The translations under genes were made by a program, and so were the position numbers. Positions 5,869-14,241 of a DNA stretch of 17,210 nucleotides are shown here, piece by piece; position 1 is the first letter of the stretch; every line of letters starts with the position of its first letter. The notes under the pieces were generated by a model. The model did no database searches. It saw only the letters and a list, made by a program, of their open reading frames with translations, and had not been told where the DNA came from. Where the stretch lies: the NCBI GenBank assembly GCA_042095695.1, contig JBELMP010000036.1, positions 1-17,210 on the forward strand, in the 5' to 3' direction. The stretch comes from Maricaulis sp042095695. Its GTDB lineage: Bacteria; Pseudomonadota; Alphaproteobacteria; Caulobacterales; Maricaulaceae.

Positions 5869-7194
5869 TCAATGCTGACGAATATGATCAACGATTTCCG
5901 CGTGCAGTAACCGGTTTAACGGGAGTCGCGCGATCACCAAGGATGAGAGAAAAAGCAGGATCGCCGGAGCGGCGAAGATGAAGGCTTCGAGCTGACTCGC
6001 CGTCGCCTCTGCCTGCCGGTCCAGCGCAGAGTCATAGCCGATTGCGCCCAGCATCATGCCGACGCCCAGCCCCATCAGGCCTCCGGCCGATTTCTGCACC
6101 AGCAGGACTGATCCGAATACAGCACCCTCATTGCGCTGGCCCGTAAGCCATTGGCCGTACTCGACCGTGTCGGGCACCAGCGCCCAGACCAGGACGCCAA
6201 ATCCTCCAAAGCCGATCCCGTAAAGCAGGATCTGTACGGGCACGCCGGCGATGAGGACCGGCTGCATCAGCGCCATCCAGATCCCGCCCGCGATGACCAC
6301 GAGGCAGGCGGCGATCCAGGACCGCTTTTTTCCAAGACGGCGCACCAGCAATGTCCAGACCGGTATCGAGAGGAGGATGGCGATCGCATAAACTGTCATC
6401 ACCACCTCCTTGGCAGCGAAGACCTCATTATGGGCTTCAATATAAAAGGCTAAGGATATCAGGAATATCGCGACGGCGCCGGATTGCAGGAAGATGGCGC
6501 CAAGCAGAACACCAAGCGCCGCATTACTGATGATCGCCTTTATGAACGCCCAGGCCGAGAAATCCGTTGTCTCGGCACCTGTCAGCTTGGCCTCTTGGGT
6601 GGAGAGGAAACAGACAATCAGCGCGAGTGTCGCGAGCACAGCCCCGAGCGCCGCGGTCAGGAGAAAACCCTGGGCCGACAAGTCATCACCATCGCCCAGC
6701 CGCCGCACCAGCGGGAACCACGTGCTCGATACGGTCAGCAGGCCGAGGAAAGCAAAACCCATGCGCATGCCCGAGAACAGCGTCCGCTCCTCGCTGTCAT
6801 AGCTGAGGCGTGCCGCCAGGGCTGAATAGGGAACCGCGACCAGCGTGTAGCACAACCGGAACAAGATATGGGTGAAGACCAGAACGCCGAACAAGATCTG
6901 ACCCTCGAAGGGCGGGACCCAGAAGAGCAGCACAAAGGCGAGGCCCAGCATTACCCCTCCGAAAAGCAGATAGGGCCTATAGGTTCCAAAGCGCGACCGG
7001 GTTTTCTGGGTCAGATTGGCAATGACCACATCGGAGAAGGCATCCCACATGGTTCCGATAAAATAGATCAGACCGGCCTGTTCCGGCGGCAATCCAACCA
7101 CTTCCGCATACCAGAAGACGAGAATAAGCGAGAGCGCATTCCAGAAGATATTCAGGCCGTAATCGCCGACACCATATCCCAGATAAGTTCGCAA
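5869..7194 (-). CDS. GPH-family (MelB-type) glycoside:cation symporter
   Basis: The 441-residue protein has about twelve membrane segments and the features of the glycoside-pentoside-hexuronide:cation symporter family: an N-terminal 'YGVGDYGLN' and, at residues 50-73, WDAFSD...TRSRFGTYRP. This corresponds to the MelB cation and sugar-binding helix with its paired acids (Asp51 and Asp55 here). The usual following 'DRT' is replaced by NLTQKT. The gene starts with TTG at 7194: a TGA lies in frame a few codons upstream, no ATG is near, and AGAGG lies 5 bases before the TTG. It is the first gene of an operon with the LacI regulator and is divergent from the GH9 glucanase gene, so the probable cargo is a cello- or other beta-gluco-oligosaccharide. 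The substrate is inferred from context. Confidence 0.87.
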   Translation of the reverse strand: MRTYLGYGVGDYGLNIFWNALSLILVFWYAEVVGLPPEQAGLIYFIGTMWDAFSDVVIANLTQKTRSRFGTYRPYLLFGGVMLGLAFVLLFWVPPFEGQILFGVLVFTHILFRLCYTLVAVPYSALAARLSYDSEERTLFSGMRMGFAFLGLLTVSSTWFPLVRRLGDGDDLSAQGFLLTAALGAVLATLALIVCFLSTQEAKLTGAETTDFSAWAFIKAIISNAALGVLLGAIFLQSGAVAIFLISLAFYIEAHNEVFAAKEVVMTVYAIAILLSIPVWTLLVRRLGKKRSWIAACLVVIAGGIWMALMQPVLIAGVPVQILLYGIGFGGFGVLVWALVPDTVEYGQWLTGQRNEGAVFGSVLLVQKSAGGLMGLGVGMMLGAIGYDSALDRQAEATASQLEAFIFAAPAILLFLSSLVIARLPLNRLLHAEIVDHIRQH

Positions 7195-7310
7195 TCCAGC
7201 CTCTTTGCAATCTCAAGCTATCACCACTATCTGCCCGTATTAATGATGAAAAGTCTAGCGTCACCCTGTTGCGCCCAGCGACCGCGCGTGCCGGCGCCCT
7301 ACCGATCCGG

Positions 7311-7339
7311 TTGACGCACACATCACCCTGACCTACGAC
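7311..7339 (+). promoter_or_regulatory. Putative promoter of the GH9 gene, implying a leaderless mRNA
   Basis: TTGACG (7311-7316) is followed after 17 bases by TACGAC (7334-7339), preceded by CC; CCTACGAC is close to the Caulobacter -10 form GCTANAWC. Transcription would begin about 7346, at the GTG or just before the ATG at 7352. No Shine-Dalgarno is seen ahead of either start. A weak LacI-like half match, TTGAC-N7-TCA, overlaps this -35. Confidence 0.35.
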
Positions 7340-7345
7340 TTTCAC

Positions 7346-9178
7346 GTGTTTATGTTAGCGCTCTCTTTGCTCGCCGCGGGTCAGCCGGCGGTTGATTGCA
7401 GACTTGAAGATGATGCCAACGCAATCGTCCTCAACCAGACCGGTTTTGAAACCTTCGGGCCCAAATTGGCGATCTTGCGCGCGGCCGCCGATACGCCGCT
7501 ACCCTGGACGCTCCACGATGCAGACGGCGAGCTCCTCCTGGCGGGCCAAAGCGATCCTGCCGGCTTTGATGAAAGCGCAGGAGAGAGCGTTCATCGCATC
7601 GAGTTCAGCAGGTTTGCCCGAACGGGCACGGGCTATACCGTGCGGGCCTGCGATATCAGTTCGCGCGCCTTCGCGATCGGGGAACAGGATTATCAACGGC
7701 TCGCTGAGGACAGCCTGCGCTATTTCTATCTCAACCGCCTGGCGATTGATCTGGAGCCCGAATTCACCGGTGGCGAGGCCTGGGCCCGTGCCGGCGGTTT
7801 TTATAATAATGTTGTGACCTGTTTCTCGGGACAGGACCTGGACGGAACTGAATGGCCAGGCTGCGACTACCGGCTTGATACGACGGGCGGCTGGGGCGAT
7901 GCGGGCGATTACGGACAATATGTCGTCAATGGCGGCATTTCAGTCTGGACGCTTCAGCATGCCTATGAGCGCCTGCAGGTGCGCGGTCTTCTGGAACCGT
8001 CGGGCTGGGACGGGCATCGCCTCGCCCTGCCCGATGCGGGTGATGGGATCAGCGCCATTCTGGCCGAAGCCCGTTGGCATCTTGAATTCATGCTCGCCAT
8101 GCAGATCCCGGACGGCAATCGCGTCTGGGTCGACCGGCGTCCCGCTGACAGCGAGATCGTTCAACTGACAGAAATCGACGGTTCTGGTCTAGTCCATCAC
8201 AAACAGCATGAGCGCCACTGGCTGCCCTTGCCCATCCTGCCAGAGGATGCTGAGGAAACACGCGACCTCCTGCCGCCGTCGACCGCAGCGACTTTGAACC
8301 TTGCTGCTACAGCCGCGCAGTGTGCCCGGCTCTGGCGGGATCTGGATGCGGTGTTTTCAGAGCGTTGCCTGGCGGCAGCCCGACGCGCCTTCTCTGCCGC
8401 CTTGAGAGAACCGGCTGTGTTTGCACACGGGAATTTCGACGGTGGCGGCGCCTATGGTGATCGTGTCGTCATTGACGAATTCTACTGGGCCGCCGTCGAG
8501 CTTTTCCTGACTACTGGCGAGCAAACATATCGCGATGCAGCGCAGGCCCTGCGAGCTCAATTGGATGGTCGTCGAGCTATCTTCTGGGGCAATACGGAAT
8601 TGCTGCCCGAGCTCTCGCTCGTCCTGGCCGGTCCGGATCATCCTGATTTTGCCGCTGCTGCGACGACCATCGAGCGGCAGGCCGCGGACTATTGGTCAGC
8701 AATGGAAGCGACGGGCTATCTTTATCCGCTCCTCCTCTCGGAGACGACTTGGGGCTCCAATGCCAATCTCCTGAACCGCGCCCTGATTCTGGCGACAGCA
8801 GCCGATCTCGAACCGACCAGCGGTTATCGTGACGGCGTGGTGCATGCCATGGATTATCTGCTCGGCCGCAATCCGCTCGACCAGAGCTATATCGCAGGTC
8901 ATGGTGCTCGGCCGATGCGCTTTCCGCACCACCGGTTCTGGGCCAATGGCGCCGACCCTGAATTCCCCGAAGCACCACCGGGCGCGCTGTCCGGGGGCCC
9001 GAATGCTTTCAGCATGGTCGACAGCGTGGCACGCCAGATGGAGGGCAATTGTGCTCCCCAGAAATGCTGGGCCGACCATGTCGATGCCTATGCGCTCAAT
9101 GAAGTGGCCATCAACTGGAATAGCCCGCTCTTCGCGGTGGCGGTCTATCTCGAGACCACACGCATTGAGGATCAATAG
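7346..9178 (+). CDS. Glycoside hydrolase family 9 glucanase with N-terminal Ig-like domain
   Basis: The 610-residue enzyme (GTG start) has an Ig-like CelD_N-type domain at about 24-110 and a GH9 (alpha/alpha)6 catalytic domain at about 115-605. Catalytic acids are visible: 'GGWGDAGDYGQYV' with Asp185 and Asp188 as base region, and 'DAYALNEVAINWN' with Glu586 as proton donor. The His-containing GH9 signature 'GRNPLDQSYIAGHG...FPHHRFW' is at 507-532. GH9 enzymes hydrolyse beta-1,4-glucans as endo- or exo-acting cellulases, cellodextrinases or glucosidases; the mode cannot be read from sequence. The N-terminus is a short hydrophobic stretch without a basic residue, so export is likely but not well marked. 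GTG 7346 or ATG 7352 may be used. The gene is divergent from the symporter, 91 bp before a GH3 gene. Confidence 0.92.
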   Translation: MFMLALSLLAAGQPAVDCRLEDDANAIVLNQTGFETFGPKLAILRAAADTPLPWTLHDADGELLLAGQSDPAGFDESAGESVHRIEFSRFARTGTGYTVRACDISSRAFAIGEQDYQRLAEDSLRYFYLNRLAIDLEPEFTGGEAWARAGGFYNNVVTCFSGQDLDGTEWPGCDYRLDTTGGWGDAGDYGQYVVNGGISVWTLQHAYERLQVRGLLEPSGWDGHRLALPDAGDGISAILAEARWHLEFMLAMQIPDGNRVWVDRRPADSEIVQLTEIDGSGLVHHKQHERHWLPLPILPEDAEETRDLLPPSTAATLNLAATAAQCARLWRDLDAVFSERCLAAARRAFSAALREPAVFAHGNFDGGGAYGDRVVIDEFYWAAVELFLTTGEQTYRDAAQALRAQLDGRRAIFWGNTELLPELSLVLAGPDHPDFAAAATTIERQAADYWSAMEATGYLYPLLLSETTWGSNANLLNRALILATAADLEPTSGYRDGVVHAMDYLLGRNPLDQSYIAGHGARPMRFPHHRFWANGADPEFPEAPPGALSGGPNAFSMVDSVARQMEGNCAPQKCWADHVDAYALNEVAINWNSPLFAVAVYLETTRIEDQ

Positions 9179-9217
9179 CTTAGGGCATTCTCGCCCGATT
9201 TGATCGAAACCGACATA

Positions 9218-9233
9218 TTGACAACGTTGTCAG
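9218..9233. promoter_or_regulatory. LacI-family operator (perfect palindrome TGACAACGTTGTCA)
   Basis: Bases 9219-9232 form a perfect 14-bp palindrome with a central CG, the normal form of LacI-family operators. The half-site TTGAC..GTCAA recurs at 17166-17181 and 17195-17210. It overlaps the -35 of the GH3 promoter, consistent with repression. The regulator encoded at 4832-5851 is the likely binder, by proximity. Confidence 0.75.
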
Positions 9234-9246
9234 TCCGCGATTAATT
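9218..9246 (+). promoter_or_regulatory. Putative promoter of the ExoP-like GH3 gene
   Basis: TTGACA (9218-9223) is a perfect -35. The -10 region after 17 bases, TTAATT (9241-9246), is only a partial match. The -35 lies inside the palindromic operator, so repressor binding would exclude RNA polymerase. AGGGGAG at 9257-9263 is the ribosome site for ATG 9270. Confidence 0.45.
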
Positions 9247-9269
9247 CGCCGCATCAAGGGGAGAAACTC

Positions 9270-11849
9270 ATGTTCACAGATCGAAAGCTGACCACAGCTG
9301 TATCCACCCTGGCCCTCATGACAGCGCTCGGCGTGAGCGGCTGTAGTGCGGCGCCAACTGCCGAGACAGGCGACGAAGCAGCGACATCTGCAGCGGCCGC
9401 AGAGCCGCGCATGGTTGAACTGCCAGAGGAGGCGACGGCCAATCCCGAGGCATGGCCGGCAATCGCGCCCCTGCCGCTCGACCCGGAAATCGAAGCCCGG
9501 ATTGACGAAATCCTGGCGATGATGACGCTGGAGCAGAAGGTTGGTCAGGTCATTCAGGCGGATAGCGGCTCCGTAACGCCCGAAGAAGTACGCGAATACC
9601 GCCTTGGCTCGGTGTTGAGCGGCGGCAATTCCGCCCCTGGACCGCTCCCCTATGCCGATGCCGCAACCTGGCTTGAGGCCGCAGACGAATACTTCAATGC
9701 CTCGGTCGATCCTGAAGGCGTGGATATCGCGATCCCGATCATCTGGGGCATTGATGCGGTCCATGGTCATGCCAATCTTCGCGGCGCCGTTGTCTTCCCG
9801 CACAATATCGGTCTCGGAGCCGCCAATAACCCGGATTTGATCGAGGAAATCTACGACATAACCGCACGCGAGCTGTCCGTCTCCGGTCATGACTGGACGT
9901 TTGCCCCGACGTTGGCAGTACCGCGCGATGACCGCTGGGGCAGGACCTATGAGGGCTTCTCCGAGGACCCGGAAATTGTCCGCGCCTATGGCGAGCGAAT
10001 TGTCTGGGGCCTGCAGGGCCGGCCAGGGACTGATGATTTCATGTCCACAGGTCACGTGATTTCAAGCGCCAAGCACTTTCTTGCCGATGGTGGCACGACC
10101 AATGGCCGTGACCAGGGCGATGCCGCCATCAGCGAGGCTGAACTGCGCGATATTCATGCACAGGGATACTACTCCGCAATTCCCGCGGGTGTTCAGACCG
10201 TGATGGCCTCTTTCTCCAGCTGGAATGATATCCGCATGCACGGCAATCATAGCCTGCTTGAAGACGTGCTGAAAGATCGCATGGGTTTCAATGGCTTCGT
10301 TGTTGGCGACTGGAATGGGCACGGCCTCATCGAAGGCTGCACGTCCACCGACTGCCCGGAAAGCTTCAATGCCGGGGTCGATATGTTCATGGCTCCCGAT
10401 AGCTGGCGTGAACTCTATTACAGCACGCTTGAGCATGTTCAGTCGGGTCGGATTTCCATGGAGCGCCTGGATGATGCCGTACGTCGCATCCTGCGGGTGA
10501 AGATCCAGTCTGGAATTTTCGAACAGGTGATGCCGAGTGAGCGGCCTCTGGCCCACGATATGGAGTTGCTGGCCGCCCCTGAACACCGCGCAGTCGCCCG
10601 CCAGGCGGTGCGCGAATCCCTGGTCCTGCTGAAGAATGAAGACCAGCTCCTGCCGCTGGATCCGGGACTGACGGTCCTGATCGTCGGTGATGGTGCAGAC
10701 CATGTCGGCAAGGCCTCGGGCGGCTGGACGCTGTCCTGGCAGGGTGGCGACTATCCGAATGAGGAATTCCCGAACAGCCAGACCATTCTCGACGGCATCC
10801 AGACCGCTGTGGAAGCTGCGGGCGGGACAGTGATTTTCGACCCTGAGGCCAGCGGCGATCATGATGCCGATGTCGTGATCGCGATCTATGGGGAAGACCC
10901 TTATGCAGAATTCCAGGGGGATCGCGATCATCTCGACTTCGTGCCCAACGCGTTCGACACTGAACAATTGTCAGCGCTCGGCGCGGATGGAACGCCGGTG
11001 GTCAGCGTCTTCCTGTCGGGTCGTCCGCTCTGGACCAATCCGGAAATCAATGCCTCCAACGCCTTCGTCGCCGCTTGGCTGCCAGGCAGTGAGGGCGGCG
11101 GGATTGCGGATATGCTCTTCCAGAACGACGCCGGGTATGACTTCACCGGGCGGCTGTCCTTCTCCTGGCCGGCAACGGCAATCCAGGGAGAACTCAATCG
11201 CGGAGATGCGGATTACGCGCCGCTTTTCCCCTATGGTTACGGGCTCAGCTTCGGCGATGACGGCAATCTCGGCCCGCTCTCAGAGGAGTCCGGCTTAAGT
11301 GCGGGCGATCTGGCCGCTGGCAATAGCTTCTACAGCCAGGGACAAGCCACCTCGCCCTGGGTCCTCCAGGCTGCGGATGGGTCGAGCTGGGTGACGACTG
11401 ATACCGGCCGGGTGAGCACGGACCAGGTCACTCTGGGTGCGATTGATCGCCTGTCTCAGGAGGATTCCATACAGGTAATCTGGTACGAAGCCGGCAATGT
11501 TATGCGACTCCAGGGTGCCAGTTCGGTGGATCTTTCGCGTGAATCCAACGGCGCAATGGAGATGTCCTTCCGCGCCCGGGGCGTGAATAGCCGCACGGCC
11601 ATGATCGAGGTCGGAATGGCCTGCGAAACCAGCGCCGACTGCGTTCATTTCATTCCGATGGAAATCTCCCAGGGGCCCTGGCAGGAATACCGGATCAGCC
11701 TTAGCTGCTTTGCCGAGGCCGGGATCGACATGTCCCGCCTGAACGCGCCGTTCATCCTGCGGGCGCGCGATGAAGACGGTGAGATCGGGCTCGGCGATAT
11801 CATGCTCGCCTCCGATACTGATGCTATGCAGACCTGCGGTTCCGAATAG
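9270..11849 (+). CDS. GH3 beta-glucosidase / 1,4-beta-D-glucan glucohydrolase lipoprotein, ExoP-like
   Basis: The 859-residue protein carries a lipoprotein signal peptide with lipobox VSGC and Cys25. The GH3 N-terminal barrel covers about 75-420 and contains 'KHFLADGG' (269-276) and the nucleophile Asp347 in VVGDWNG. The second domain (about 450-660) holds 'GEDPYAEFQGD' with Glu548 in the place of the acid/base Glu of barley ExoI. Residues from about 670 to 859 look like the extra C-terminal beta domain of ExoP-type marine exo-glucanases, and this length fits that group. Such enzymes release glucose from the non-reducing end of beta-glucans and cello-oligosaccharides. AGGGGAG precedes ATG 9270. 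It follows the GH9 gene, has its own promoter and operator, and ends at a hairpin shared with the convergent GntP gene. Confidence 0.92.
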   Translation: MFTDRKLTTAVSTLALMTALGVSGCSAAPTAETGDEAATSAAAAEPRMVELPEEATANPEAWPAIAPLPLDPEIEARIDEILAMMTLEQKVGQVIQADSGSVTPEEVREYRLGSVLSGGNSAPGPLPYADAATWLEAADEYFNASVDPEGVDIAIPIIWGIDAVHGHANLRGAVVFPHNIGLGAANNPDLIEEIYDITARELSVSGHDWTFAPTLAVPRDDRWGRTYEGFSEDPEIVRAYGERIVWGLQGRPGTDDFMSTGHVISSAKHFLADGGTTNGRDQGDAAISEAELRDIHAQGYYSAIPAGVQTVMASFSSWNDIRMHGNHSLLEDVLKDRMGFNGFVVGDWNGHGLIEGCTSTDCPESFNAGVDMFMAPDSWRELYYSTLEHVQSGRISMERLDDAVRRILRVKIQSGIFEQVMPSERPLAHDMELLAAPEHRAVARQAVRESLVLLKNEDQLLPLDPGLTVLIVGDGADHVGKASGGWTLSWQGGDYPNEEFPNSQTILDGIQTAVEAAGGTVIFDPEASGDHDADVVIAIYGEDPYAEFQGDRDHLDFVPNAFDTEQLSALGADGTPVVSVFLSGRPLWTNPEINASNAFVAAWLPGSEGGGIADMLFQNDAGYDFTGRLSFSWPATAIQGELNRGDADYAPLFPYGYGLSFGDDGNLGPLSEESGLSAGDLAAGNSFYSQGQATSPWVLQAADGSSWVTTDTGRVSTDQVTLGAIDRLSQEDSIQVIWYEAGNVMRLQGASSVDLSRESNGAMEMSFRARGVNSRTAMIEVGMACETSADCVHFIPMEISQGPWQEYRISLSCFAEAGIDMSRLNAPFILRARDEDGEIGLGDIMLASDTDAMQTCGSE

Positions 11850-11865
11850 GAGCCGGACCACCTTG

Positions 11866-11896
11866 GCCCTGATCTGACCGGCGGTCAGATCAGGGC
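11866..11896. terminator. Bidirectional 3'-end hairpin between convergent GH3 and GntP genes
   Basis: GCCCTGATCTGACC (11866-11879) pairs perfectly with 11883-11896 around a three-base GGC loop, a 14-bp stem. It begins 16 bases after the GH3 stop and contains the GntP stop codon (11885-11887). Neither strand has a following T-run, so it is not a standard intrinsic terminator. It may stop convergent transcription or stabilise 3' ends. Confidence 0.65.
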
Positions 11897-13246
11897 TGCA
11901 AGGATCAGGCAGACCAACAGGCCAGTAAGGCTGAGCACCGTCGTCGCCAGGGTCCAGCTGCGCAAGGTTTCGGCCTCGCTCAGATTGAAAATCCTGCTGA
12001 CCAGCCAGAAGCCACTATCATTCACATGCGACACCCCGGACGCGCCGGCGGCGATTGCAGTGACGATGAGCGCCAGGTCAAACGCGCCAATCGCCGTGTC
12101 ACCAATCAGGGCAGCGACCATGCCTGCAGCCGTGATCATGGCGACGGTCGCACTGCCTTGCGCCACCCTTACGATCAGGGCCAGGCAATAGCCCATCAAC
12201 AAGGGTGCAAAACCGAAACCTACAAAGATTTCCGCAAGCTGCGCCCCTGCCCCGGTATCAACCAGAACCTGTTTGAACGCCCCGCCGGCACCCGTCACCA
12301 GGATCACCGCACCGGCCGGTGCAAATGCATTCGCGATGGCCAGATTCATACGCTGTCGGATGACGTCACTGCGTCCCAGCACAGCCAGGGCGGAGGCGGC
12401 ACAAGCGATAAGAAGCGCCCCAAAGGGATGGCCGATCAGCGCAAAGGTTTCGGCCAGGGGACCGCTATAGCCAAGCAGTCCAAGACTGGCCTGACACAGG
12501 ATGAGCGCGACCGGCAGAAGAATCAGCGCAATCACCAGCCCCGGGCCGACAGGGTCCGCGGGCAAATCATCTTCCGCGCCGAGTTCAAGAATACTATCGG
12601 GTAGTTGCCCGGCACGTTCCAGAAACCGTGCGAGAACCGGTCCGGCAATGATGAGTGCGGGCAGTCCGACCAGGACACCTGCCAGTATCACCCAGGCGAT
12701 ATCTGCACCGATGATCTCAGCGACTGCGACCGGTCCGGGTGTCGGCGGTATGAAGGCGTGCGCTATGGCGAGCCCGACCAGAAGCGGCAAGCCAAAGGCC
12801 AGGACCGGTCGACCGGACTGGCGCGACAGGGCGAGAACCACCGGTGCCAGTATCAAAAGCGCGACATCGAAAAACACCGGGATGGCGACCAGCAATCCGA
12901 TCAGTCCGGTCAGCGTCTGGCCAGCGAAACCGCCGCGTCCAGAAAGCACGGTGCGCGCCAATTGCGGCAAGCCGCCGCCCGCCTCCAACAGAGCTCCAAA
13001 CAGGCTTCCCAGACCGATAATGACGGCGATGAAGCCAAGCGTTCCACCCATGCCGGACGTTATGGTCGCATAAGCGGTTTCGCCGTCCATGCCGGCGGCC
13101 AGCGCGGCCAGCAGGCTGACACCGATGAGGGCGGCAAAAGCCGGGATCTTCAGGCGCAGGACTGCCCAGAGCAGGAGCGGAATAGCCGCGAGAGTCGCCA
13201 GCAGCGGCCGCGCTGCAACCCAGTCGATCCCGCCTATGCCCTCCAT
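11885..13246 (-). CDS. gntP: GntP-family gluconate:H+ symporter
   Basis: The 453-residue protein has about twelve or more membrane segments and typical GntP-family length. The signatures include 'GSLFGALLEAGGG', 'IPVFFDVALLILAP' and 'AHAFIPPTPGPVAVAEIIGADI', all characteristic of gluconate permeases. C-terminal 'SGVSHVNDSGFWLVSRIFNLSEAETLRSW' is a strongly conserved GntP-family block, which makes the assignment firm; related members move other sugar acids. Its ATG lies within the end of the lactonase gene, overlapping it by 13 bp, with no clear ribosome site of its own, suggesting translational coupling. It is the last gene of the gluconokinase operon, and its stop is inside the 11866-11896 hairpin. 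In context it would import gluconate produced in the periplasm by the upstream lactonase. Confidence 0.92.
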   Translation of the reverse strand: MEGIGGIDWVAARPLLATLAAIPLLLWAVLRLKIPAFAALIGVSLLAALAAGMDGETAYATITSGMGGTLGFIAVIIGLGSLFGALLEAGGGLPQLARTVLSGRGGFAGQTLTGLIGLLVAIPVFFDVALLILAPVVLALSRQSGRPVLAFGLPLLVGLAIAHAFIPPTPGPVAVAEIIGADIAWVILAGVLVGLPALIIAGPVLARFLERAGQLPDSILELGAEDDLPADPVGPGLVIALILLPVALILCQASLGLLGYSGPLAETFALIGHPFGALLIACAASALAVLGRSDVIRQRMNLAIANAFAPAGAVILVTGAGGAFKQVLVDTGAGAQLAEIFVGFGFAPLLMGYCLALIVRVAQGSATVAMITAAGMVAALIGDTAIGAFDLALIVTAIAAGASGVSHVNDSGFWLVSRIFNLSEAETLRSWTLATTVLSLTGLLVCLILAALI

Positions 13247-14241
13247 TGCACGCCCCGTTCGCGGACGCGAATACGCAAAAGCCGGTCATGGGCCGTCATG
13301 TAGAGATCATGCCCGTCCCCGCCAAAGGCGCAGTTCGCGGTCGCGCGCCCGGTAAGGATGCGACCGCGAAGCTGACCCTCGGGGGAGAGGACGAAGACAC
13401 CGCCCGGACCCGTCGCGAAGACCGTGCCTGCGGTGCTGACGCACATGCCATCGGGCAGGCCCGGATCGCCGGCCGCGAGATAGCTGCTGGTGTCGAACCA
13501 AAGCTCCAGCGGACCGAGCCCGCCGTCAGGGTTCAAGGCGGCGCGATAGATATGCGGGGCATCCGGATCGGACTGGGCGATGTAAAGACAGTCCTCATCC
13601 GGTGACAGGGCGATACCATTAGGCCGGGTCAGCGTATCGAACAGACGCTCGCACCGCCCGTCCGGCGCCAGCCGGTAGACACCATTGACGCTCATCTCCT
13701 TGAGCGGTGACTCATCCTGCCCGTCGAGCCCGTAGGGCGGGTCGGTAAAGAATATCGTCCCGTCGGCGGCCTGCACCAGATCATTGGGACTATTGAATCT
13801 CTGTCCCTCAAAGACAGAGACCAGCGTCTCACGCTCGAGCGTGTCGAGATTAAGTCTCTGGACTGCACGCATGCCATGATTGCAGAGATAGAGGTGGCCG
13901 TCCCGGCCGAACCAGAGCCCGTTCGCGCCCGGTTCGCGCATGCCGACGGCGCCCTCTGGCGCAACCCCGGATGGCTGAAGAAACACCTCCAGCCCGCGCG
14001 CCGAAGACCATCGATACGCCGTGTTCTGGGGCACATCTGTAAAATAGAGACAGTCGCGACTCACATCCCAGCTCGGCCCTTCCGACCAGCCGAAACCATC
14101 AGCAAGCTGCTCCATCTCGGCGCCCTCCGCGAGGATGTCGTCACCGGATGTTTCAATGGAATCCGCCATTTCGCCACAGGCGCTCAGGGGCAGAAGACCG
14201 GCGAGGCCCAGCCCGGTCAGCATGGATCGACGATTGAGCAT
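13234..14241 (-). CDS. SMP-30/gluconolactonase-family lipoprotein
   Basis: The 335-residue protein is a six-bladed SMP-30 lactonase. Metal-site candidates are Glu54 in SEGPSW, Asn153 in SPNDLV, Asn208 in RPNGIALSPD and Asp264 in LPDGMC. The N-terminus reads MLNRRSMLTGLGLAG with a lipobox LSAC (Cys22); the twin arginines suggest Tat export followed by lipidation. Family enzymes open aldonolactones such as glucono-1,5-lactone using a divalent metal. I chose ATG 14241, which shares its A with the TAA stop of the upstream GH3 gene (TAATG) and has GGAGG 7 bases before it; an open frame extends further upstream but overlaps GH3. Together with gntK and gntP it argues for gluconolactone hydrolysis outside the cytoplasm. 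Confidence 0.88.
   Translation of the reverse strand: MLNRRSMLTGLGLAGLLPLSACGEMADSIETSGDDILAEGAEMEQLADGFGWSEGPSWDVSRDCLYFTDVPQNTAYRWSSARGLEVFLQPSGVAPEGAVGMREPGANGLWFGRDGHLYLCNHGMRAVQRLNLDTLERETLVSVFEGQRFNSPNDLVQAADGTIFFTDPPYGLDGQDESPLKEMSVNGVYRLAPDGRCERLFDTLTRPNGIALSPDEDCLYIAQSDPDAPHIYRAALNPDGGLGPLELWFDTSSYLAAGDPGLPDGMCVSTAGTVFATGPGGVFVLSPEGQLRGRILTGRATANCAFGGDGHDLYMTAHDRLLRIRVRERGVQWRA

Noticed and set aside
7311..7326. A fourth LacI operator in front of the GH9 gene
   Set aside because: Only TTGAC and TCA match at the correct positions; the centre and the right half-site are degenerate. It is mentioned as a weak possibility but not annotated as an operator.
12605..13303. Long open frame on the plus strand antisense to the gntP gene
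   Set aside because: Its composition is rich in Arg, Gln, Asp and Ser, as expected from the antisense of a GC-rich membrane-protein gene. It has no recognisable domain or good ribosome site, and the GntP reading is unambiguous.
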